A DNA stretch of 27,916 nucleotides from CAIOHW01 sp964432565 (GTDB lineage: Bacteria > Bdellovibrionota > UBA1018), in contig CAYSOA010000028.1 in the NCBI GenBank assembly GCA_964432565.1, forward strand, positions 1 through 27,916, in the 5' to 3' direction. The position numbers were made by a program, and so were the translations under genes. Every line of letters begins with the position of its first letter. Positions within the stretch are counted from its first letter, which is position 1. The notes below the pieces were generated by a model. That model made no database searches and was not told where the DNA came from. It saw only the letters and a program-made list of their open reading frames with translations. Shown piece after piece: positions 21,661-27,916 of this stretch.

Positions 21661-24600
21661 TCAAAGGGCTTCGGCTCGCTCGACCAGTACATGCGCCGAA
21701 TGTGATTCACGGCCACCGCTGCGATGAAGCATGCCCGAGATCGTCAGAAACGAATGGGTGGTGAAGAGTTCGCGGTATTTCTCGAAGACGGTTTTTTTGA
21801 GAATGAGATCCAGAAATCCCGTCTCGTCCTCGAGCGTCGCAAAGCACGTTCCCTTGGCCGTGGGAGGTCGCTGCAGGACGATGACCAGTCCTGATACCGT
21901 GAGCTTTTTGAGATGACCCAGGGTCTTTGCTCGAGCCGTGGTGATCTGGGGCAGATCGGGACGAAGTCTGCGAAGCTCCTGCATCGGATGCCCGCGAGTC
22001 GAGGCTCCGAACGTGCCGTAATCGGCGTGAATCGCTTCAAGAGCCCCCAGTGGAGCAAAGAGACTCGGCGGGATCTTCGAGCCGGGAGCCTGCTCAGCCG
22101 CCGCCAGCACGCCAAAAAGACTGAGCTGTTCACCGGCCTGAAGGCGCTCGCCTTCGTGGGGGGCGGGAACGGCTCCGGTGGCGATCTCGGAGTCGAGAAT
22201 CTTCCAGAGCGTATGGCGACGGTCGCGACCGAAGCAGGCCAGCGCATCGCCCATGGCCAGACGGTGCAGGATGTTGCGGCGGATTTTTGTCCGCGCGAGA
22301 AAGTCTTCGAGCGAGGCAAAGGGCTTCTGGGCGCGAGCTCGCGCGATCGTTTCGAACTCGTCCCTGCTCATGCCGCGCGTGAGTCGGAAGCCGAGACGCA
22401 GGGCAGGCGCTTCTGCTAGCCCGCGCGAGCGCTTTTCAATCGTGCAATCCCACTGCGAGAAGCGCGGATCGACGGGCAGGACCTTCACGCCGTGGCGTTT
22501 AGCATCATCAATGAGTGTGTGGTCAGAGTAAAAACCCATGGGCTGCGAATTGATGATCGAGGCGGCGAATTCGGCCGGGTGGTGACACTTGAGGTAGGCC
22601 GATGCATAGGCGAGCAGTGCAAACGAAGCGGCATGGCTTTCGGGAAAGCCGTACTCGGCGAAGCCCTGAATCTGCTCGAAGATCTGGTCTGCAAAGCTCT
22701 GCGGCAGTCCGTGATCGAGAAGTCCTTGCATCAGCTTTTGCCCCATCTCGGTGATGCTTCCGGTCGAACGCCAGGCGCCGATCGCTCGTCTGAGTTTGTC
22801 GGCTTCGCCGGGAGTGAAGCCCGCCAGCGTGATCGCGATCTTCATGATCTGCTCCTGAAAGAGCGGCACGCCGAGCGTGCGCTCGAGGATGGGCCTGAGG
22901 CGTTCATCCGGAAAGACCACGGGTTCGAGCCCACGCTTTCGCCTCAGGTACGGGTGCACCATGTTTCCGACGATGGGGCCCGGTCGCACGATCGCGATTT
23001 CGACGACCAGATCATAGAAGGTCTTTGGCAGGAGCCGGGGCAGCATGCTCATCTGTGCGCGCGACTCGATCTGAAAGACGCCGACCGTGTCGGCGCGCTG
23101 GATCATCTGGTAGGTTCGTGGATCCTCAGCGGGAATTTCATGCAGCTTTCGGCCGACGAGGTCGAGCGTCTTTCGAAGTGCCGAGAGCATGCCGAGCGAG
23201 AGCAGGTCGACCTTGAGCAGCCCCATCGCATCGAGGTCGTCCTTGTCCCACTGGACGATCGTGCGTCCTTCCATGCGCGCGGGTTCGATCGGTACCGTCT
23301 CGATCAGCGGATCGGCCGAGAGCGTGAAGCCGCCGGAGTGGATCGAGAGGTGTCGTGGAAACCCCTTGATCTCGACGGCAAATCGCCCGGTCAGCGGATG
23401 TTTTTCGGCAAGCGTGCGCGAGCCGTCATCATCCGGATTGAACCCGAAGGTCTTGGCGACTTCGCGGAAGGCCGAGCGGCTTCGGTAGGTGATCAGTGCG
23501 GCCACCATTCCGGCTCGGTGCCGACCGTATTTTTCGTAGACGTGCTGAAGGACCTCTTCGCGACGTTCGTGCTCGAAGTCGACGTCGATGTCGGGGGGTT
23601 CGCCGCGCTCTGCAGAGATGAATCGCTCGAAAAGCAGATTCATTCGCACCGGGTCAATGGCCGTGATTCCGAGGCAGTAGCAGACCGCCGAGTTCGCCGC
23701 TGATCCGCGTCCCTGGCAGAGGATGTCGCGTTTTCTGGCGAAATCGACGATCTCCCAGATGGTAAGAAAGTAATCAGCAAAGCCGAGCTGCTCGATGAGT
23801 TTCAGCTCATGCTCGATCTGGCGGCGAGTGGCGGCGTTGATGCGTGATTCGCCGCCATAGCGTTCCGTCGCGCCCTTCCAGGTGAGCTCCGCAAGATAGC
23901 TTTGGGCCGTATGTCCCATCGGAATCCATTCGCTCGGATACCGGTACCGAAGCTCCGCCGGATCGAAGCAGAATTGCTGCGAGAGGTCGTACGCCCGCGT
24001 GACGAGCGCCGGCCAGTCCACGAAAAGTTCACTCATCTCCTGAGGCGACTTCAGTCGGCGCTCACTGTTTGGAAAGAGTCGGAATCCGGAGTCCTTCAGC
24101 GTCGTCGTCTCACGAATGGCGGTCAGAACTTCCTGAAGGGGGCGCCTCTGCTCGACATGCAGGTGGACGTCATTGGCAGCAAGCAGGCGATGCTCGCCGT
24201 AACGCTTCGCAAGCTGTTCTGCGATCTTCAGTCTGGTGAGGTCCTGCGAGTCCCGAAACTGGGAGACCGGGAAGACGACGAGCGAGCTCTCGGGCTGCGA
24301 AACGGTGGACGATCGTACCGAGCTTCGGTTTGCACCATCGAGGTGATCGAGAATCCATTCGACTTTCTTCAGCCATGCCTTTCCTTCGTGGGATTGGATC
24401 GATAGCGGAGGGGGTGCCAGGAACACGAGTTCGCGGAGGCCCTCGCGGTACTCAGGATTCGAGAAGTGAGCCTCGAGATCGTTCGATGAGAGAAAAGCCT
24501 GCCCCTTGTCTTTGTCGGCATGGGCGGCCGTGATCAGTCGGCATAGAACTCCATACGCCCGGCGGGTGCGGGCAAGCAGAATGAGGGAGTCAGGACCGAG

Positions 24601-24855
24601 TGCCGGGTTGGGAATTTCGGCTGAGGGCTTCCAGGTGAGTTCGGCTCCGATGATCAGCTTCAGCTTCGCGCGCGCCGCTTCCGGCAGCTCCTTCCAGGCG
24701 CGGTAGGCTTTGGGAATGCCGTAAACCCCGTTTCTGTCGGTGATGGCCAGTGCGCCGAGCCCGAGTCGCGCCGCCTCTTCGACCAGCTCGTGCGGATGCG
24801 AGGCGCCGCGAAGAAACGAGTAGTGCGTGCGGCAGGTCAGCTCGGCGTAGTTCAA
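21661..24855 (-). CDS. dnaE2: Error-prone DNA polymerase III alpha subunit DnaE2 (ImuC)
   Basis: A 1064-residue C-family polymerase, of usual length for DnaE2. The PHP domain starts at YAELTCRTHYSFLRGASHPHELV. The catalytic palm shows GRGSAANSAVCYCLG and PDIDVDF (421-427, with D422 and D424). A C-terminal OB-fold (TVSGLVIVLQRPPTAKG) ends the protein, with no tau-binding tail. QLSLF at residues 910-914 sits where replicative DnaE carries its internal beta-clamp motif. With ImuA and ImuB it forms the mutasome that copies past damaged bases during the SOS response. The start overlaps the imuB stop as ATGA. It is the last gene of the SOS operon. Confidence 0.96.
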   Translation of the reverse strand: MNYAELTCRTHYSFLRGASHPHELVEEAARLGLGALAITDRNGVYGIPKAYRAWKELPEAARAKLKLIIGAELTWKPSAEIPNPALGPDSLILLARTRRAYGVLCRLITAAHADKDKGQAFLSSNDLEAHFSNPEYREGLRELVFLAPPPLSIQSHEGKAWLKKVEWILDHLDGANRSSVRSSTVSQPESSLVVFPVSQFRDSQDLTRLKIAEQLAKRYGEHRLLAANDVHLHVEQRRPLQEVLTAIRETTTLKDSGFRLFPNSERRLKSPQEMSELFVDWPALVTRAYDLSQQFCFDPAELRYRYPSEWIPMGHTAQSYLAELTWKGATERYGGESRINAATRRQIEHELKLIEQLGFADYFLTIWEIVDFARKRDILCQGRGSAANSAVCYCLGITAIDPVRMNLLFERFISAERGEPPDIDVDFEHERREEVLQHVYEKYGRHRAGMVAALITYRSRSAFREVAKTFGFNPDDDGSRTLAEKHPLTGRFAVEIKGFPRHLSIHSGGFTLSADPLIETVPIEPARMEGRTIVQWDKDDLDAMGLLKVDLLSLGMLSALRKTLDLVGRKLHEIPAEDPRTYQMIQRADTVGVFQIESRAQMSMLPRLLPKTFYDLVVEIAIVRPGPIVGNMVHPYLRRKRGLEPVVFPDERLRPILERTLGVPLFQEQIMKIAITLAGFTPGEADKLRRAIGAWRSTGSITEMGQKLMQGLLDHGLPQSFADQIFEQIQGFAEYGFPESHAASFALLAYASAYLKCHHPAEFAASIINSQPMGFYSDHTLIDDAKRHGVKVLPVDPRFSQWDCTIEKRSRGLAEAPALRLGFRLTRGMSRDEFETIARARAQKPFASLEDFLARTKIRRNILHRLAMGDALACFGRDRRHTLWKILDSEIATGAVPAPHEGERLQAGEQLSLFGVLAAAEQAPGSKIPPSLFAPLGALEAIHADYGTFGASTRGHPMQELRRLRPDLPQITTARAKTLGHLKKLTVSGLVIVLQRPPTAKGTCFATLEDETGFLDLILKKTVFEKYRELFTTHSFLTISGMLHRSGGRESHSAHVLVERAEAL

Positions 24856-26321
24856 TCAAAGTACCCCTGAAGGTAGAAACTCTGGAAGTCGCTCGGGTTC
24901 GCGTTACCGTGGGGGGCTTCAAAATATCCCCAGAGCTGAATTCCTCCCTGGCAGACGGCACGAAAGTAATCGCGCTGCGGCTCTTCTTCGGGGGTTTCGG
25001 CTTCCCACCAGCCTTCGCAGATGCGCTCGGGACCGAACCACCTCAGTACGCGCCTGCGACGTCCCGGGGTGTCGTCGCTCTCCGGCCAGCGAAGCCATCC
25101 ATCCTGATGCTTGAGCTCGATGGGATCGCGAAGCAGTCGCGTGGGGCGCGTGACGAAAATCTCGAGCTGGCTTTCGGGAGTCACTCCTTCTGGAACACAA
25201 ACTCCAGTCACATCTTCTCTTGGTGTGAATTTCGGCTCGCACGGTTCCCATGACTTCTCTGGAAGATGTCGCTCGATCGAATAAACCTGAAATCGTGCCT
25301 TTCGCCCCATTTTTTCGCTCAGCCGTGAGAGCAGTGAATCCCAGCTTTCGGCCTGGTCTTCATGGCTATGAAAAAAATCGCGCTGCGAGCGATGCCCCGG
25401 TGCCGTTTCGAAAACTTCCAGTGTGACGCTCAGAATTTCGCGGCCGTAGAGAGGTGAGTCCTCGCTCTCGGTCTCTTGCAGCCAGTGCGCCAGACGCTCT
25501 CGGAAGGAGGGAAGCATTCCTGCGGCACTTCCCTGCGGTGTGCAGAAGCGAATGATCAGCGGCTCGCGGTTCTGGTGTCCCTCATGGTTAAGAGTCATTC
25601 GGATGGCCGCTGCTCGAAGCATGCGGGCGCGAAGGCGTGCCGAAAGACGATCGAGCAGCTCCTTTGAGGTGAAGAGAATCGGATCGAGAAGGGGCGGAAG
25701 GGGACGATCCGGATCAAAATCCTTCGACTCGAGCAGCTTTTCGGTCGGTACGAAAATGGGCCAGGCTTCGAGATCGGCCGAACTCGTGGCATCGCGGATT
25801 CGTCGGGAGAACTCGATTCCGTTTCTTCCGAAACGTGAGGCCAGCGCGCTCGCGGGTAAAAGCGAAAAGTCTTGAAGCGTATGGATTCCAAGCTGCGTGA
25901 GGAGCTTCATCCAGGCGGTGATTTGTCCGGGGGATTGCTTCTGCGAGGCGCGAGAGACTCCGAACGGATCCAGCAGGTGATCGAGCACCGTGGCGGAAAG
26001 TCGAGTCTCGAGACCCTCGGGGTGCTTTGCGTGAAGAAAGGCAAATCCGGCGTTGTCGGCCATTCCAATTCGGAAGTGCGGATCACGAAGGCGGCTGCCC
26101 CAGCGCCGGACGAGCGCCGTCACTTTCAGGCTCAGAAGGTTTTCAAAGTCCGGCGCGTTCGTGTCGATGCCTCGAAAATCGAGGAACACGGCACGCGGCT
26201 CTTGTCTTCGGCAGGCGACGACCGGGGTCAGGCGAAGAAAAAGCTCACAAAGTTCGGCCGGAATCTCGTCATGAAGGTCAGGAAAAAGGATGCAGGCAAT
26301 TCGTTTGGAGGCGCGAGACAT
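24852..26321 (-). CDS. imuB: ImuB, Y-family polymerase-like mutasome protein
   Basis: A 489-residue Y-family-like protein. The N-terminus (RIACILFPDLHDEIPAE) lacks the DxDxFFA catalytic block of active Y-family polymerases, as known for ImuB, so it is probably a non-catalytic scaffold. The palm/fingers and little-finger regions follow, and the C-terminus has the ImuB tail ERICEGWWE...YFRA...LWGYFE...FYLQGYFD. QLEIF at 385-389 resembles a beta-clamp-binding motif and lies at the expected place after the little finger. ImuB recruits DnaE2 and the sliding clamp. It starts 3 bases after the imuA stop and overlaps dnaE2 by ATGA. Confidence 0.93.
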   Translation of the reverse strand: MSRASKRIACILFPDLHDEIPAELCELFLRLTPVVACRRQEPRAVFLDFRGIDTNAPDFENLLSLKVTALVRRWGSRLRDPHFRIGMADNAGFAFLHAKHPEGLETRLSATVLDHLLDPFGVSRASQKQSPGQITAWMKLLTQLGIHTLQDFSLLPASALASRFGRNGIEFSRRIRDATSSADLEAWPIFVPTEKLLESKDFDPDRPLPPLLDPILFTSKELLDRLSARLRARMLRAAAIRMTLNHEGHQNREPLIIRFCTPQGSAAGMLPSFRERLAHWLQETESEDSPLYGREILSVTLEVFETAPGHRSQRDFFHSHEDQAESWDSLLSRLSEKMGRKARFQVYSIERHLPEKSWEPCEPKFTPREDVTGVCVPEGVTPESQLEIFVTRPTRLLRDPIELKHQDGWLRWPESDDTPGRRRRVLRWFGPERICEGWWEAETPEEEPQRDYFRAVCQGGIQLWGYFEAPHGNANPSDFQSFYLQGYFD

Positions 26322-26324
26322 GGA

Positions 26325-26960
26325 TCACCCGACATGGCTGAGTCGTCGTGTGTTCGAATTGATCTGAAGCTGCAGCGCCAGCGGCCAGCTCGCCCCTTGC
26401 GGTCGCGGTTGGTGCGTCAGCAGGAAAACGCAGGCATTCGACTGTTCGGCGCTGAGCTGGAGTCGTCGCAATTCCACCCGAGGTTCGCTGGCACTCAGGG
26501 TGGATTCGCGCACGAAGAGCACGACCGCGCCGAAGACCTGGCTTCGAAGCACCTGATGAGCAGCCCAGAGCGACTCTGCTCCCCCTTCGATGAAGAGCAT
26601 CCGCGACAGGTCGACGCCATGCTGCAGAAATCCGGTAGGGTAGGCGGAGAAACGATCCTCGATCCAGGCCACGCGGCCCAGTGAGTGCTGGTGCTGGGCG
26701 ATGAATTTTACGACCGCTTCAGTCTTGCCACTGCCAAACGGGCCGCTCACTTCCGTGAGCGCTCCCCGGGGAACTGACAAATCGGCCTGTTCCCAGAAGA
26801 GCGCATCACGGGACGGAGGAAGACCTTTGAGGACGCCCGAAATCGAGCGTAACTTTTCGAGCTTGCTTGCGAGAACTGCTGATCCGTCAACAGTCGGCAG
26901 TCCGGTTGCCGCAGGCGGCGTTGAAGATTCCAGTGACAGAATCGGAGCGACAGAAAACAT
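26325..26960 (-). CDS. imuA: ImuA, RecA-like mutasome accessory protein
   Basis: A 211-residue protein with a Walker A motif GPFGSGKT (73-80) and a later hydrophobic strand (AVVLFVRES) in the RecA-like core, followed by LRRLQLSAEQSNACVFLLTHQ, which matches the RecA/ImuA fold. The start at 26960 is set by a strong AGGAGG five bases upstream; earlier in-frame codons lie inside lexA. The gap to the lexA stop is 10 bases. ImuA acts with ImuB and DnaE2 in damage-induced mutagenesis. It is much shorter than RecA, as is usual for the family. Confidence 0.9.
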   Translation of the reverse strand: MFSVAPILSLESSTPPAATGLPTVDGSAVLASKLEKLRSISGVLKGLPPSRDALFWEQADLSVPRGALTEVSGPFGSGKTEAVVKFIAQHQHSLGRVAWIEDRFSAYPTGFLQHGVDLSRMLFIEGGAESLWAAHQVLRSQVFGAVVLFVRESTLSASEPRVELRRLQLSAEQSNACVFLLTHQPRPQGASWPLALQLQINSNTRRLSHVG

Positions 26961-26970
26961 CGAACCTCCT

Positions 26971-27669
26971 CTAAAACTTCCGAAACAGCGCGACGAGCAC
27001 TCCTGCAATTCGAAATCCCTCTGCTCGATCACTCGATCCTTCCACCACGATGGGCTTGTACTTGGAGTTGGCCGAGTGCAGTTCGATGCGTCCGGATTTT
27101 CGGTAATACCTTTTGATCGTGGCTTCGGTGCCGCCGAGAAGAGCAACGACTGTTTGGCCGTTTTCGGCATGCTCCTGGCGCCGGATGATCACGAAATCGT
27201 CTTCGAGGATGCCGTCGTCGATCATCGAGTCGCCCACGACCTGCAGAGCCGTGACCTGGTTCTGGAAGCGGGCCGGAATCAGTGTCGCCGGCACGTCGAT
27301 CGACTTCTGCTGCGAGATCGCCTCAATCGGGCGGCCGGCGGCCACCTTTCCCTCGATCGGTAGCGAGAGTGAGAAAGGGAGTGGGGTCGTGCCGGATCCT
27401 GTGGCCGCCGAACGGGAAGGTGTGGTGGTGGAAGCCAGCTTGGCGGTAGCTTTTGCCGTCACCGAAGTGCTGCGGCGGGCGTTCCAGGTCTTCTGGAGAG
27501 CCCCCTGCTCTTCGAGTCGGGTGAGGTAATCCTGCACGGTCCCCAGAGATTTAAAACCAAAGTGTTTCGCGATTTCCTGCTGTGAGGGAGCGTAACCGTG
27601 CTGAGTCTCGAACTGGGTGAGAAACTCGAGAAACAGTTTCTGCTTCGGGGTGAGCTTGAGCACGGTCAT
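26971..27669 (-). CDS. lexA: LexA repressor / SOS regulator
   Basis: A 232-residue LexA. The winged helix-turn-helix is at about 5-66, with recognition region SLGTVQDYLTRLEEQG. An unusually long Ser/Thr/Ala-rich linker (about 67-100) follows. The self-cleavage site is A111-G112 (VAAGRP), with catalytic S148 (GDSM) and K186 (TIKRYYR). It should repress its own operon and be cleaved when RecA is activated by DNA damage. The ATG at 27669 is preferred over an upstream TTG at 27675. There is no Shine-Dalgarno; the promoter -10 ends 6 bases before the ATG. A palindrome TTACCGTAA sits in the promoter spacer. First gene of the lexA-imuA-imuB-dnaE2 operon. Confidence 0.96.
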   Translation of the reverse strand: MTVLKLTPKQKLFLEFLTQFETQHGYAPSQQEIAKHFGFKSLGTVQDYLTRLEEQGALQKTWNARRSTSVTAKATAKLASTTTPSRSAATGSGTTPLPFSLSLPIEGKVAAGRPIEAISQQKSIDVPATLIPARFQNQVTALQVVGDSMIDDGILEDDFVIIRRQEHAENGQTVVALLGGTEATIKRYYRKSGRIELHSANSKYKPIVVEGSSDRAEGFRIAGVLVALFRKF

Positions 27670-27675
27670 AACCAA

Positions 27676-27704
27676 ACAGTGCCCGTAGGTTTACCGTAAG
27701 TCAA
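27676..27704 (-). promoter_or_regulatory. Promoter of the lexA operon
   Basis: On the minus strand TTGACT (27699-27704) is a good -35, followed after exactly 17 bases by CACTGT (27676-27681), a poor -10. Transcription would begin at or very near the lexA ATG. The spacer contains the TTACCGTAA palindrome. Confidence 0.5.
27691..27699. promoter_or_regulatory. Candidate LexA operator TTACCGTAA
   Basis: A perfect palindrome with half-sites TTAC and GTAA around a single central base, overlapping the end of the -35 and the promoter spacer. The Bdellovibrio LexA box is reported as TTAC-N3-GTAA; here the half-sites are the same but the spacer is 1. Binding by LexA is inferred from position and half-site. 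Confidence 0.5.
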
Positions 27705-27824
27705 GCGTCTTTTGAACTGCCCCACTACCGTGGGGCCCCTCGCGGCAATCGAGCTCCAATCCCGATTCAGAATCTCAACTGAGGGTGATCGAAAGCCGGA
27801 CTGGCTTGGATTTCATGCCAACCC

Positions 27825-27916
27825 TCACGCCGTGAGCACGCGGTTATGGTAGTCGGCGTAGAGATAGAGGTGAAGTTCCAGTCGGTCGGCCCGTTTGCTG
27901 GTGCACCAGGTGCGCC
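27825..27916 (-). CDS. C-terminal ORF fragment, possibly a transposase end
   Basis: Twenty-nine residues are open from the window edge to a TGA at 27825-27827. The sequence WCTSKRADRLELHLYLYADYHN resembles the C-terminal helix with the YHN ending found in several DDE transposases. The bulk of the gene lies outside the window. Between this stop and lexA, the TGAGGGT/ACCCTCA inverted repeat (27780-27786 and 27821-27827) surrounds a smaller AAGCC/GGCTT hairpin, which could be an element end or a weak terminator. Confidence 0.4.
   Translation of the reverse strand, partial: RTWCTSKRADRLELHLYLYADYHNRVLTA

Noticed and set aside
22492..23703. 403-codon open frame opposite dnaE2
   Set aside because: It is antisense to the polymerase catalytic region; the product looks like the mirror frame of a GC-rich gene.
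1..27916. CRISPR array, rRNA or prophage genes
   Set aside because: No regularly spaced repeats, no rRNA sequence and no phage structural or integrase genes were seen.

Overview
The window is a gene-dense, roughly 60% GC piece of a Gram-negative bacterial chromosome. Many Sec signal peptides, lipoboxes and outer-membrane beta-barrels point to a diderm cell. The mix of secreted proteases, Cys-rich lipoproteins and orphan membrane-anchored proteins, a complete lexA-imuA-imuB-dnaE2 SOS cassette, and a LexA with a TTAC/GTAA palindrome in its promoter fit best with a Bdellovibrionota/Oligoflexia-type organism. That placement is inferred from gene content only. A run of exactly 100 N at 7019-7118 shows that this is a scaffolded draft assembly.

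Left part (1-7018): a secreted transglutaminase-elicitor-like protein, cut by the window edge, and an upstream lipoprotein (both minus). Next come a small exported protein (plus) and a DUF4143-type AAA ATPase preceded by a striking array of inverted and direct repeats (plus). Then follow a serine esterase, a FadL-type porin, a lipocalin and a Cys-containing lipoprotein (all minus). Two strong hairpin terminators separate the units. The last lipoprotein loses its start in the N gap.

Middle part (7119-18608): an Ntn-hydrolase of the penicillin acylase family (plus) converges on a membrane-anchored protein with six G-X-P triplets (minus). A DUF2288 protein (plus) converges on a helicase-flavoprotein pair joined by an ATGA overlap (minus). 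A divergent locus follows. Leftward is an HExxH protein coupled by ATGA to an orphan DUF4118 histidine kinase. Rightward is an HExxH lipoprotein coupled by ATGA to a membrane-anchored protein, followed by a trypsin-like serine protease.

Right part (18616-27916): an outer-membrane channel-like protein, a small periplasmic protein, tRNA-Ser(GGA), an SDR oxidoreductase and a Cys-repeat lipoprotein. Then comes the tightly packed minus-strand SOS mutagenesis operon lexA-imuA-imuB-dnaE2. At the edge lies a C-terminal ORF fragment that may be the end of a transposase gene.

Two kinds of gene start are visible. One class has good Shine-Dalgarno sequences. The other has no Shine-Dalgarno but a TAnnnT hexamer 6-8 bases before the ATG, suggesting leaderless transcripts. 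The most promising signals for follow-up are the repeat array upstream of the DUF4143 ATPase, the leaderless-start pattern, the LexA palindrome, the clamp-binding motif inside DnaE2, and the two divergent HExxH genes.
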